Shown here: positions 1 through 7,391 of the stretch, in pieces
Position numbering within the stretch: position 1 is the stretch's first letter
Layout: each line of letters starts with the position of its first letter
DNA from: JBBKXP01 sp038251315
GTDB lineage: Bacteria > Pseudomonadota > Alphaproteobacteria > Rhodobacterales > Rhodobacteraceae
DNA length: 21,217 nucleotides
Direction of reading: 5' to 3'
Assembly: GCA_038251315.1 (NCBI GenBank)
Contig: JBBSBK010000063.1
Span: 1-21,217 of the forward strand
Notes under the pieces: model-generated
Database searches by the model: none
Seen by the model: only the letters and a program-made list of their open reading frames with translations
Told to the model about the DNA's origin: nothing
Made by a program: the position numbers and the translations under genes

Positions 1-1
1 A

Positions 2-139
2 GGACGCACCGGCATCGACCTCGGGCTGGGCCTCGCATGGCAGCGTGACGGGATGGAGGCGCGGATCGACTATATCGGCCGCTTCCACGACGGCGCCCGC
101 GACAACAGCCTGACTGCGGGCGTCACATACCGCTGGTAA
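2..139 (+). CDS. Outer-membrane beta-barrel protein, autotransporter type (3' end only)
   Basis: An open frame enters from the left edge and stops at TAA 137-139. The last 45 residues alternate polar and hydrophobic positions as membrane beta-strands do (GLGLAW, ARIDYIGRF, SLTAGVTYRW) and the chain ends in an aromatic residue (YRW). That is the usual C-terminal signature recognised by the BAM complex, and the spacing resembles the last strands of an autotransporter translocator domain. The passenger region and start lie outside the window, so the substrate or role cannot be given. It could also be another beta-barrel family such as a porin-like OmpA/OmpW barrel. A terminator-like hairpin follows about 40 bases downstream. 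Confidence 0.55.
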   Translation, partial: GRTGIDLGLGLAWQRDGMEARIDYIGRFHDGARDNSLTAGVTYRW

Positions 140-181
140 ACCACCGGCAAGGACTGGCCGACCGGCGTCAAGTCAAAACAA

Positions 182-211
182 CCCCCGCGCACTTTCGGGA
201 AAGCGCGGGGG
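182..211. terminator. Bidirectional rho-independent terminator
   Basis: A perfect 9-bp stem (CCCCCGCGC 182-190 with GCGCGGGGG 203-211) encloses a 12-base loop. On the plus strand it is followed by TCTTT. On the minus strand it is followed by TTGTTTTG, the better U-tract. It sits between two convergent genes (the beta-barrel gene and the EF-hand gene), where a shared terminator is expected. Confidence 0.75.
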
Positions 212-230
212 GTCTTTGGCCGTGGCGGTC

Positions 231-542
231 TTAGCCGTCCATCGGCTTCAGTGTGCCCGCGTCGACTGCGGCAGTCACCTCATCAGCGTCCAGCAGACCG
301 TCGCCGTTGGCGTCCATCGTGGTAAACATGTCCTCGGTCATGTCAGGATATCCCGCCATCACCTCGGTAAAGCTGAACATGCCGTCGGCGTTGACGTCCA
401 GCGCCGGATCGACGCCCTGGGCAAAGGCCGGCGTGGCGGTAGGGGTCAGCGCGGATGCGACACGGCGGACGCGACCAACGACATCGACCGCGCCTGTTTC
501 TAGCTGACCCAAGCCTATGTTTTCGGTCTGGAAATGAACCAT
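231..542 (-). CDS. Small EF-hand domain protein, start uncertain, possible frameshift
   Basis: The reliable part is the last ~75 residues, starting around AFAQGVDPAL. It holds two canonical 12-residue EF-hand loops, DVNADGMFSFTE and DANGDGLLDADE, with acidic or oxygen ligands at positions 1, 3, 5 and 12, so a Ca2+-binding or Ca2+-buffering protein is likely. TPAFAQG looks like the end of a signal peptide, implying a periplasmic location. The listed start is the nearest in-frame ATG (542), but the residues it adds do not look like a signal peptide. An ATG at 484 in a neighbouring frame begins MSLVASAVS, which would make a plausible signal peptide if one base were restored. The gene may therefore be frameshifted or carry a sequencing error. 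It is convergent with the beta-barrel gene and divergent from the nucleoside hydrolase. Confidence 0.6.
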   Translation of the reverse strand: MVHFQTENIGLGQLETGAVDVVGRVRRVASALTPTATPAFAQGVDPALDVNADGMFSFTEVMAGYPDMTEDMFTTMDANGDGLLDADEVTAAVDAGTLKPMDG

Positions 543-656
543 CCCGCCGTGCCCGACTTGCACGCGCGATTGGCCCGGCACGGCAGGGTCTGAGGGGCTG
601 GACCCCGCCCGCCAATCCTGCTTGGGTGCGTGCGTCATCAACCAACAGGTCGCTCC

Positions 657-1595
657 ATGCCCCGCAAGATCATTATCGACACCGACCCCGGACAGGACGA
701 CGCCGTTGCGATCCTGCTCGCTCTCGCCAGCCCCGAAGACCTGACCGTGCTGGGCATCACCGCCGTCGCGGGCAACGTGCCGCTGGCTTTGACGAAAAAG
801 AACGCGCTGTTCGTCTGCGAACTGGCTGGCAAGCCGGAAACCCAGGTTTTCGCGGGCTGCGACGCGCCGCTGAAACGCAAGCTGGTGACAGCCGAACACG
901 TCCACGGCAAAACCGGGCTGGACGGCCCGGCGATGGCCGCCCCGACCATGCCGTTGCAGACGCAACACGGCGTCGATTTCATCATCGACGCGCTGCGCTG
1001 CGAACCGAGCGGCACCGTCACGCTCTGCCCCATCGGCCCGCTGACCAACATCGCGACCGCGTTTCAACGCGCCCCCGACATCATCCCCCGCGTGCAAGAG
1101 ATCGTCCTGATGGGTGGCGGCTGTTTTGAGGGGGGCAACATCACCCCGGCGGCCGAATTCAACATCTACGTCGATCCCGAAGCCGCCGACATCGTGTTCC
1201 GCGCCGGTGCCCCGCTGACTGTCATGCCGCTGGACGTGACGCACAAGGCGCTGACGACGCGGGCGCGGATCGACGCCTTCCGGGCGATGGGCACAAAAGT
1301 GGGCGATATGGTCGCCGCCTGGACCGACTTTTTCGAACGCTTCGACATGGCGAAATATGGGTCCGAAGGCGCGCCCCTGCATGACCCCTGCGTCATCGCC
1401 TGGCTGATCGACCCCACCCTGTTCGGCGGGCGGCACATCAACGTCGAAATCGAAACGCAGTCCGACCTGACGCTGGGCATGACCGTGGCCGACTGGTGGG
1501 GCGTATCCGGGCGGAAACCCAACGCGCTGTTCATCCGCGACATCGACGCCGACGGGTTCTATGCGCTGCTGGCGGAACGGCTGGCCCGTCTGTGA
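657..1595 (+). CDS. Nucleoside hydrolase (inosine-uridine preferring family)
   Basis: This 312-residue protein matches the usual length (~310-315) of IunH/Rih ribonucleoside hydrolases, which cleave the N-glycosidic bond of nucleosides to give ribose and base. The N-terminal Ca2+/ribose-binding motif DTDPGQDDA is at residues 8-16 (Asp8, Asp10, Asp14, Asp15). The EFNIYVDPEAA segment is near residue 167. The HDPC motif at 242-245 supplies the catalytic-type His242 and a Ca2+-ligand Asp243. The ATG at 657 is preferred to an upstream GTG at 630 because the family motif normally begins within the first ten residues; CAGG at 645-648 is a weak ribosome site. The stop overlaps the start of the acetyltransferase gene by 4 bases, so a nucleoside-salvage operon is likely. 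The exact substrate (purine or pyrimidine) cannot be read from the sequence. Confidence 0.92.
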   Translation: MPRKIIIDTDPGQDDAVAILLALASPEDLTVLGITAVAGNVPLALTKKNALFVCELAGKPETQVFAGCDAPLKRKLVTAEHVHGKTGLDGPAMAAPTMPLQTQHGVDFIIDALRCEPSGTVTLCPIGPLTNIATAFQRAPDIIPRVQEIVLMGGGCFEGGNITPAAEFNIYVDPEAADIVFRAGAPLTVMPLDVTHKALTTRARIDAFRAMGTKVGDMVAAWTDFFERFDMAKYGSEGAPLHDPCVIAWLIDPTLFGGRHINVEIETQSDLTLGMTVADWWGVSGRKPNALFIRDIDADGFYALLAERLARL

Positions 1596-2035
1596 CCACC
1601 GCGATCCACCTTTGCACCCCCGACGACGCCGAACAGTTGCTAGACCTGATGGCCCGCTGCCATGCCGAAATCGGGCTGAAACGCGACGACGCGCAGCGCC
1701 GCGCCGCCACCCTGCCGCTGCTGGATGGCGCACCCCAAGGGGCCGCCTACCTGTTCGGCCCGCGCCGCGCCCCGACTGGCTACATGATCGTGTCGTTCGG
1801 CTGGTCGATCGCCGCGGGCGGTATGGACGCGATGCTGGACGAACTTTACGTCCGCCCCGGCGTACGCCGCCGCGGCATCGCCGCTGAGGTGCTGATCGCC
1901 ATCGCGAGCGCCCTGCGTGACGGCGGGATCAAGGCGCTGCATGTCGCCAGCGTGGCCGATCCGGCGATTCAGGCGCTGTATGCCCGCGCCGGGTTCTGCG
2001 CCGATTCGACGGTGCTGATGACGCGGCGGTTCTAG
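1592..2035 (+). CDS. GNAT-family N-acetyltransferase
   Basis: A GTG start at 1592 overlaps the nucleoside hydrolase stop in GTGA, giving 147 residues, the normal size for a single GNAT domain. The acetyl-CoA pyrophosphate-binding motif A is clear: LDELYVRPGVRRRGIAAEVL, with the R-x-x-G-x-A signature as RRRGIA. It is followed by the motif B type segment ALYARAGF. A longer version beginning further upstream would lie inside the hydrolase gene in another frame and is rejected. The acceptor substrate is unknown; coupling to a nucleoside hydrolase does not define it. It is probably cytoplasmic. Confidence 0.85.
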   Translation: MTTAIHLCTPDDAEQLLDLMARCHAEIGLKRDDAQRRAATLPLLDGAPQGAAYLFGPRRAPTGYMIVSFGWSIAAGGMDAMLDELYVRPGVRRRGIAAEVLIAIASALRDGGIKALHVASVADPAIQALYARAGFCADSTVLMTRRF

Positions 2036-2058
2036 GCATCTCGGCCTGTCGCCCCTAT

Positions 2059-3465
2059 ATGACGTCCATGACCCTGCACATCCCCTTCGACAACTCCTAC
2101 GCCCGCCTGCCCGCTCAGATGTTCGCGGCCCATGCCCCGACCCCGGTGCGCGCCCCTGCCCTGATCGCGGTCAACGACGATCTGGCGCGGCTTTTGCGGA
2201 TCGATCCCGCCGCCCTACGCAGCCCCGACGGGATCGCCGCGCTGGCGGGAAACGCCGCCTTGCCCGGATCGCACCCCATCGCCACCGCCTATGCCGGCCA
2301 CCAATTCGGCCACTGGAATCCCCAGCTTGGCGATGGCCGCGCGATCCTGCTTGGCGAAGTCATCGGCAAGGACGGCATCCGCCGCGACATCCAGCTCAAA
2401 GGTGCCGGCCCGACGCCTTACAGCCGCAACGGCGACGGGCGGGCATGGTTGGGGCCAATCTTGCGCGAATATCTTGTGTCCGAGGCGATGCACGCAATGG
2501 GCATCCCGACGACCCGCGCGCTGGCCGCCGTAACGACCGGCGAAACCGTGCGCCGCGACACGGCCCTGCCGGGCGCGGTCCTGACGCGCGTAGCAACAAG
2601 CCACATCCGCGTCGGCACGTTTCAGTTCTTTGCATCAAGAAACGACATAGACGCCCTGCACGCCCTGACCGACCACGTGATCGCGCGGCACTATCCGGAC
2701 GCTACCGGCCCCGCCGATCTGCTGCGGATGGTGATGACCCGTCAGGCGCATCTGATGGCGGCATGGGCGTCGGTCGGGTTCATCCACGGAGTGATGAACA
2801 CCGACAATATGGCAATCAGCGGCGAGACGATCGACTATGGCCCTTGCGCCTTTCTGGACAGTTATCACCCCGACACGGTGTTCAGTTCCATCGACACGCA
2901 GGGGCGCTATGCCTACGCCAACCAACCGCGCGTGGCGCTTTGGAACATCGCGCAATTCGCGACCGCGCTGGTGCAGCTGATGCCCGATGCGGACGCGGCG
3001 ATTGCGGATTTCACCGCGATCATCAACACTTTCCCGGACATCTACGACCCTGCATGGACCGCCCGTTTCGGGGCCAAGATCGGTCTGGCAGACCTCAACG
3101 ATGGGCCCCTCATCACCGACCTGTTGGCCCTGATGGCCCACGACGGGGCCGATTTCACAAACACATTCGCGGCACTTGGCACGGACACCGCCCGCGACCA
3201 TTTCCTGAACCGCGACGATTTCGATGCTTGGGCAATCCGCTGGCAGGCCCGCGCCCCCGACACAGCGCTGATGGCCGCGACAAACCCGCAGGTCATCCCC
3301 CGCACCCACCTGATCGAGGCCGCAATCAAGGCTGGCACCGATGGCGACCTGGCGCCGTTTCACATCATGCTGGCTGCCGTCACCGCGCCGTTCAGCGCCA
3401 ACCCGGCGTATGCCAAACCGCCGCGCGAGGATGAAAAGGTGCGCCAGACCTTCTGCGGCACCTGA
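2059..3465 (+). CDS. selO: Protein adenylyltransferase SelO (YdiU family pseudokinase)
   Basis: SelO transfers AMP from ATP to Ser/Thr/Tyr residues of target proteins and is tied to redox homeostasis. The 468-residue length fits bacterial SelO. Hallmarks seen: YAGHQFGHWNPQLGDGRA (78-95), IQLKGAGPTPYSRNGDGRAW (111-130) with the nucleotide-binding Lys114, REYLVSEAM with Glu137, and HGVMNTDNM (243-251) with Asp249/Asn250 followed by the metal-binding Asp259 of IDYGP. The protein ends in TFCGT, the bacterial counterpart of the C-terminal redox motif that contains selenocysteine in animals. A second possible ATG lies three codons in (2068). No strong Shine-Dalgarno is visible. The gene starts 23 bases after the acetyltransferase, so read-through from that operon is possible. 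Confidence 0.95.
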   Translation: MTSMTLHIPFDNSYARLPAQMFAAHAPTPVRAPALIAVNDDLARLLRIDPAALRSPDGIAALAGNAALPGSHPIATAYAGHQFGHWNPQLGDGRAILLGEVIGKDGIRRDIQLKGAGPTPYSRNGDGRAWLGPILREYLVSEAMHAMGIPTTRALAAVTTGETVRRDTALPGAVLTRVATSHIRVGTFQFFASRNDIDALHALTDHVIARHYPDATGPADLLRMVMTRQAHLMAAWASVGFIHGVMNTDNMAISGETIDYGPCAFLDSYHPDTVFSSIDTQGRYAYANQPRVALWNIAQFATALVQLMPDADAAIADFTAIINTFPDIYDPAWTARFGAKIGLADLNDGPLITDLLALMAHDGADFTNTFAALGTDTARDHFLNRDDFDAWAIRWQARAPDTALMAATNPQVIPRTHLIEAAIKAGTDGDLAPFHIMLAAVTAPFSANPAYAKPPREDEKVRQTFCGT

Positions 3466-3490
3466 GTCCATTCACTTTGCCATAACAACT

Positions 3491-3524
3491 CCGGGGGGAG
3501 TCCCCGACCCCGTCCGGGACGGGG
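3491..3524. terminator. GC-rich paired hairpins between convergent genes
   Basis: In the 108-base gap between selO and the isomerase gene are two small GC-rich hairpins: CGGGG 3492-3496 with CCCCG 3502-3506, and CCCCGT 3508-3513 with ACGGGG 3519-3524. Neither has a proper U-tract, so intrinsic termination is only plausible. GC-rich hairpin clusters of this kind are also common as intergenic repeats in Rhodobacteraceae. Confidence 0.35.
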
Positions 3525-3573
3525 GGCAGCGCCGCCCGCCTTTAGCGACCGCGACAGCGGGCGCAATTCGACT

Positions 3574-4122
3574 TTACGGTGTCACGACGACGCTGGTCAT
3601 GACATCGGGGCTGTCACCAACCGCACCGCTATCACCCGCGCCGCGCTTGATCTGGTCGACCACATCCATGCCCGATGTGACCTCGCCGACGACCGTATAC
3701 TGTCCATTCAAAAAATCACCCGGCGCGAACATGATAAAGAACTGGCTGTTGGCAGAATTTGGATCGTTCGACCGCGCCATGCCAACGACACCGCGCTGGA
3801 ACGTTCGGTCGGACACCTCAAGCGGGATATCGGGGCGGGTCGATCCACCCAGACCCGCCATCGCCAAATCGCCATCTACGTGGCCAAATTCAACGTCGCC
3901 AGTCTGCGCCATGAACCCGTCGATGACCCGGTGAAAGACGACGTTGTTATAGGCGCCCTCGTTCGCCAGCGCGGTGATCTGGGCGATGTGCTGTGGTGCC
4001 ACATCGTCGAAAAGGTCGATGTGGAACGTGCCATTGGCCTGACCGGACACGGTCACGTCAAGGCCGGTGGCCAGCGCCGGGCCGGCGGCGGTCAGGGCAA
4101 GCAGGGCAGCGATCTTAAGCAT
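3574..4122 (-). CDS. Exported cyclophilin-type peptidyl-prolyl cis-trans isomerase
   Basis: The 182-residue protein catalyses cis-trans isomerisation of X-Pro bonds and would assist protein folding in the periplasm. Residues 1-18 form a short signal peptide (MLKIAALLALTAAGPALA, likely cleaved before TG). The cyclophilin core follows, with FHRVIDGFMAQTGD (catalytic-type Arg65), GMARSNDPNSANSQFFIM and FLNGQYTVVGEV. The Trp of human cyclophilin A is replaced in the last motif, as in many bacterial members. Its ATG overlaps the 3' end of the neighbouring isomerase gene by 8 bases (ATGCTTAA), so the two are one transcript and probably translationally coupled. It is a paralogue of that neighbour. 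Confidence 0.92.
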   Translation of the reverse strand: MLKIAALLALTAAGPALATGLDVTVSGQANGTFHIDLFDDVAPQHIAQITALANEGAYNNVVFHRVIDGFMAQTGDVEFGHVDGDLAMAGLGGSTRPDIPLEVSDRTFQRGVVGMARSNDPNSANSQFFIMFAPGDFLNGQYTVVGEVTSGMDVVDQIKRGAGDSGAVGDSPDVMTSVVVTP

Positions 4123-4621
4123 CTGAGGCGACTTTCACGGTTAACATGCGGTCGGGGTTCATCGGGGGCTCGCCCCGCTGGATCGCGTCCACATGCTCCA
4201 TCCCGTCAATCACCCGGCCATAGACCGTGTATTGTCCGTTCAGGAAATGGTTGTCCTTGAAGTTGAAGAAGAACTGGCTGTTGGCAGAATCAGGGCTGGC
4301 CGACCGTGCCGCGCCGATGGTGCCGCGATCATGCGGCAGCTTGGAAAATTCGGCCTTCAGGTTGGGCATGTCCGATCCGCCAGTCCCGGCGGAACGGATG
4401 TTGAAACCCTTTTCCATGTTGCCATTGGCCACATCGCCGGTCTGCGCCATAAACCCGTCGATGACACGGTGGAAACACACGTTGTCATAGGCCCCGGCAC
4501 GCGCCAGTTCCTTCATCCGGGCGACATGGCCGGGGGCGACGTCGTTGAGCAATTCAATCGTCACCGGCCCGTCCTTGAGGGTGATGATGATGGTGTTCTC
4601 GGGGTCTTTGATTTCGGCCAC
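4115..4621 (-). CDS. ppiB: Cytoplasmic cyclophilin-type peptidyl-prolyl cis-trans isomerase
   Basis: This 168-residue cyclophilin has no signal peptide. Motifs: CFHRVIDGFMAQTGD (Arg52), GTIGAARSASPDSANSQFFF and HFLNGQYTVYGRV, in family order. The start is GTG at 4621, set by a strong AAGGAG at 4628-4633 six bases upstream. It is the first gene of a two-gene unit with the exported paralogue, which suggests a duplication followed by relocation of one product to the periplasm. It is divergent from pgk across a 136-base gap. Confidence 0.92.
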   Translation of the reverse strand: MAEIKDPENTIIITLKDGPVTIELLNDVAPGHVARMKELARAGAYDNVCFHRVIDGFMAQTGDVANGNMEKGFNIRSAGTGGSDMPNLKAEFSKLPHDRGTIGAARSASPDSANSQFFFNFKDNHFLNGQYTVYGRVIDGMEHVDAIQRGEPPMNPDRMLTVKVASDA

Positions 4622-4627
4622 GGGTCG

Positions 4628-4633
4628 CTCCTT
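4628..4633 (-). promoter_or_regulatory. Shine-Dalgarno fixing the GTG start of ppiB
   Basis: Minus-strand AAGGAG lies six bases before GTG 4621. No competing ATG is placed as well, so it decides the start. Confidence 0.8.
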
Positions 4634-4710
4634 CTAGACTTTCGTTGCCGCTCACATAAGCCGCAAGGCACCGAATGCCAAGTGATCCTGCTTGACCCCG
4701 CCCCTGTAAA

Positions 4711-4738
4711 CGATAACCAAGGGTCGTTATCCGATAAC
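4711..4738. promoter_or_regulatory. Operator-like palindrome upstream of pgk
   Basis: CGATAAC (4711-4717), GTTATC (4726-4731) and GATAAC (4733-4738) form alternating inverted copies. The right pair is a perfect 13-base palindrome centred on one base (GTTATC-c-GATAAC). It ends 19 bases before the pgk start and lies downstream of TTGACC (4692-4697), a possible -35 box. This looks like a dimeric repressor/activator site. LacI-family control of central carbon genes is known in Rhodobacteraceae, but the binding protein here is inferred. Confidence 0.45.
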
Positions 4739-4757
4739 ACAAGAGACGGAGTCGGAG

Positions 4758-5933
4758 ATGACCTGGAAAACCCTTGACGACATGGACCTTGGCGGCAAAC
4801 GGGTGCTGGTTCGTGTCGATATCAACGTGCCCGTCGAGGACGGTCGCGTCACCGATACGACCCGGATCGACCGCATCGTGCCGACGATCCGCGATATTCT
4901 GGCGGCGGGCGGTTCGCCCATCATGCTGGCGCATTTCGGTCGCCCCAAGGGGCACGTCGTACCCGAAATGAGCCTGCGCGCCACCCTGCCCGCGCTTGAA
5001 GAGGCGCTTGACCACAAGGTCACGTTCATCGAACGGCCTGACCGCGACCAGATTGACGCCTTGCCGATGGGCGCCGTGGTGCTGATCGAAAATACCCGCT
5101 TCAGCCCGCTGGAAGAGGCCAACGATCAAGTGTTTGCCGCCTTTCTCGCAACACTCGGCGACGTCTACTGCAACGATGCCTTTTCGGCGGCGCACCGCGC
5201 CCACGCCTCGACCGAAGGCGTCGCGCATTTGCTGCCGTCCTGCGCTGGCCGGCTGATGGCCGAAGAACTGCACGCACTTGACAAGGCCCTAGGCAATCCG
5301 GCCCGCCCGGTCGTTGCGCTGGTCGGCGGGGCGAAGGTCAGTACCAAGCTCGAGCTTCTGGGCAATCTTGTCACCCGCGTCGATCATCTGGTGATCGGCG
5401 GTGGCATGGCCAATACGTTTCTGGCGGCTGAGGGTATCCATGTCGGCAAATCGCTGTGCGAACATGATCTGGCCGACATGGCGCGGGCGATTATGGCAAA
5501 AGCCAAAGCTGTCGGCTGTGATATCATCCTGCCTCGTGACATCGTGGTCGCCTGGGAGTTCAAGGCGGGCACCGAATGCCAGACTCTGCCGATTGACGAT
5601 TGCCCACACGATGGCATGATTCTTGACGTCGGCCCTGATACGGTCGCGCATATCGCACGGGTTCTGGGACAAGCAAAAACCTTGATCTGGAACGGCCCGC
5701 TTGGGGCATTTGAAATCGAACCCTTCGATGCCGCCACCGAAGCGGTGGCGCGGACTGCGGCGACGCTGACCAAGGCGGGCAAACTGGTGTCGGTTGCCGG
5801 GGGCGGCGATACTGTGGCGGCCCTGAATCAGGCCGGAGTGACCGGCGATTTCACCTACGTTTCAACCGCAGGTGGTGCGTTTCTGGAATGGATGGAGGGC
5901 AAGACATTGCCCGGAGTCGCCGCCCTTGGTTGA
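4758..5933 (+). CDS. pgk: Phosphoglycerate kinase
   Basis: The enzyme interconverts 1,3-bisphosphoglycerate + ADP and 3-phosphoglycerate + ATP in glycolysis/gluconeogenesis, in the cytoplasm. The 391 residues match bacterial PGK. Motifs in order: RVLVRVDINVPVEDG (about 15-29), the substrate-binding LAHFGRPKG (58-65), ENTRF, GGAKVSTKLELL, WNGPLGAFE, and the nucleotide-binding GGGDTVAAL near the C-terminus. ATG 4758 is preceded by GGAGTCGGAG. The next gene in the same direction encodes fructose-bisphosphate aldolase, so the pair covers two nearby glycolytic steps. The gap of 109 bases between them contains its own promoter-like sequence. Confidence 0.97.
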   Translation: MTWKTLDDMDLGGKRVLVRVDINVPVEDGRVTDTTRIDRIVPTIRDILAAGGSPIMLAHFGRPKGHVVPEMSLRATLPALEEALDHKVTFIERPDRDQIDALPMGAVVLIENTRFSPLEEANDQVFAAFLATLGDVYCNDAFSAAHRAHASTEGVAHLLPSCAGRLMAEELHALDKALGNPARPVVALVGGAKVSTKLELLGNLVTRVDHLVIGGGMANTFLAAEGIHVGKSLCEHDLADMARAIMAKAKAVGCDIILPRDIVVAWEFKAGTECQTLPIDDCPHDGMILDVGPDTVAHIARVLGQAKTLIWNGPLGAFEIEPFDAATEAVARTAATLTKAGKLVSVAGGGDTVAALNQAGVTGDFTYVSTAGGAFLEWMEGKTLPGVAALG

Positions 5934-5956
5934 CTCCGCGCAAATTCCCGTCAGGC

Positions 5957-6001
5957 GTTAGCGTTACCAGAATTGCGCCACAGCCGCCCGCTGCCTAGAA
6001 C
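5957..6001 (+). promoter_or_regulatory. Probable fba promoter with adjacent operator-like site
   Basis: TTGCGC (5973-5978) and TAGAAC (5996-6001) are 17 bases apart, a reasonable sigma-70 pair for a GC-rich genome. Immediately upstream, GTTAGCGTTACC (5957-5968) is an imperfect palindrome centred on CG, similar in GTTA/TAAC half-sites to the palindrome before pgk. A site just upstream of -35 suits an activator. Confidence 0.4.
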
Positions 6002-6042
6002 CGTGGCAAAGGGGCGCGGCCCCGAAAACTTTGGGGGCAGGC

Positions 6043-6930
6043 ATGAACACCGATCAGGCGAAGCAGATGCGCAGCGGCAAGGGGTTCATCGCCGCGCTTG
6101 ATCAAAGCGGCGGGTCCACTCCGAAAGCCCTGCGCCTTTATGGCGTGACCGAGGACGCCTACGCAAATGACGCCGAAATGTTCGACCTGATCCACGCCAT
6201 GCGCGCCCGGATCGTCGCGGCTCCGGCCTTCAGCGGCGACAAGGTCATCGGCGCGATCCTGTTCCAGATGACAATGGACCGCGACATCGGCGGCAAACCG
6301 GCGGCGCGGGCGCTGTGGGACGACAACCACGTGGTGCCTTTCCTGAAGATCGATCAAGGGCTTGAGGACGCAGTTGACGGCTGCCAATTGATGCGACCGA
6401 TGCCGGGTCTGGACGCGCTGCTGGCCCGTGCCGCCAAGGCCGAAATTTTCGGGACCAAGGAAAGGTCGGTCATTGGCGGCGCCAATGCCGCAGGAATCGC
6501 TGCCAATGTCGGGCAGCATTTCGAAATCGCCGGGCAGGTGCTGGCGCATGGCCTGATCCCGATCATCGAACCGGAAGTCACGATCTCGATCACCGACAAG
6601 GCCGCCGCCGAAACCATTCTGTTGGCCGAAATCACCCGCCAGCTTGACATGCTGCCCGCCGGCACCGAGGTAATGCTGAAGCTGACCCTGCCCGATACCC
6701 CAGGCTTTTACGCGCCGCTGATCTCCCACCCCGCGGTGATGCGTGTGGTCGCCCTGTCGGGTGGCTATTCACGTGACGATGCCAACGCCCGGCTGACGAA
6801 GAACCCCGGCATGATCGCCAGCTTTTCACGCGCCCTGTCCGAAGGCCTGTCGGCGCAACAATCTGATGCCGATTTCAATTCCACACTGGCGACGACAATC
6901 GACAGCATCTATCGCGCATCGATCACCTGA
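6043..6930 (+). CDS. fba: Fructose-bisphosphate aldolase, class I
   Basis: The enzyme cleaves or forms fructose-1,6-bisphosphate through a lysine Schiff base. The 295 residues match the short bacterial class I family. Residues alignable to the well-studied enzyme are seen: Asp20 in AALDQSGGSTPK, Lys102 in FLKID, Glu176/Glu178 in IIEPEV, and Lys213 in VMLKLTLP as the Schiff-base lysine, followed by ALSGGYS at the phosphate site. ATG 6043 is chosen over an in-frame TTG at 6031 because GGGGGCAGG sits directly before it. It lies downstream of pgk in the same direction. As a metal-independent class I enzyme it can serve glycolysis or gluconeogenesis. Confidence 0.95.
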   Translation: MNTDQAKQMRSGKGFIAALDQSGGSTPKALRLYGVTEDAYANDAEMFDLIHAMRARIVAAPAFSGDKVIGAILFQMTMDRDIGGKPAARALWDDNHVVPFLKIDQGLEDAVDGCQLMRPMPGLDALLARAAKAEIFGTKERSVIGGANAAGIAANVGQHFEIAGQVLAHGLIPIIEPEVTISITDKAAAETILLAEITRQLDMLPAGTEVMLKLTLPDTPGFYAPLISHPAVMRVVALSGGYSRDDANARLTKNPGMIASFSRALSEGLSAQQSDADFNSTLATTIDSIYRASIT

Positions 6931-7018
6931 AAATCTTTTCATTTCAGGGATTCACAAGTCATTTCAAATATGCGATTCTCGCTGAAACCGCCCGGCAGAG
7001 GCGGCGCGGGGCAGGCAG

Positions 7019-7318
7019 ATGATCAGACGCACTCGACCGGCCATGGGCACAGTCATCTACCTGATGACCTGTATGTTGATGTGTGTCTATTTCGCATATG
7101 CAGCCGTTGCAGGTGACTACGGCGTTTTCAAGCGGGCGGAGATCGACGCCCAGTCACGCGATCTCGGGGTTGAACTGGCCGCCCTGAACCAACAGGTTTC
7201 CCGGCTGGAAAATCTGACTCGGCGTCTGTCTGACAGCTATCTCGACCTTGACCTGCTCGACGAACGGGTGCGCGACGTGCTTGGGATGATCCGCGCCGAA
7301 GAGATCGTCATCCGCTGA
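7019..7318 (+). CDS. ftsB: FtsB/DivIC-like septum formation initiator
   Basis: This 99-residue protein has the bitopic FtsB layout: a short cytoplasmic N-terminus (MIRRTRPAMG), one transmembrane helix (about 11-31), a periplasmic coiled coil (about 37-72, with leucine-rich heptads such as LGVELAALNQQVSRLENLTRRL), and the conserved tail DLDLLDERVRDVLGMIRAEEIVI. FtsB joins FtsL and FtsQ in the divisome and helps activate septal peptidoglycan synthesis. In alphaproteobacteria the gene commonly sits beside glycolytic and pyruvate dehydrogenase genes, as here. Only a weak ribosome site (GGGGCAGGCAG) precedes ATG 7019. Confidence 0.88.
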   Translation: MIRRTRPAMGTVIYLMTCMLMCVYFAYAAVAGDYGVFKRAEIDAQSRDLGVELAALNQQVSRLENLTRRLSDSYLDLDLLDERVRDVLGMIRAEEIVIR

Positions 7319-7378
7319 ATGCGGAGGCCCGTGGAACCATCAATTACCATGTCGGGTTTGTTCATGTGATTCGCCGTC

Positions 7379-7386
7379 AAGGAGGT
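7379..7386 (+). promoter_or_regulatory. Consensus Shine-Dalgarno before the DUF2231 gene
   Basis: AAGGAGGT is a full match to the anti-16S sequence, five bases before ATG 7392. It is the strongest ribosome site in the window and suggests efficient translation of this small membrane protein. Confidence 0.8.
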
Positions 7387-7391
7387 CCGCC

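Noticed and set aside
543..1733. Upstream extension of the EF-hand reading frame to about 500 codons
   Set aside because: The extension is antisense to the nucleoside hydrolase and reads as low-information Arg/Gly/His sequence. Only the last ~75 residues are credible.
6011..6023. GC palindrome GGGGCGCGGCCCC before fba
   Set aside because: It is short with almost no loop for a hairpin, lies in a likely 5' leader, and could arise by base composition alone.
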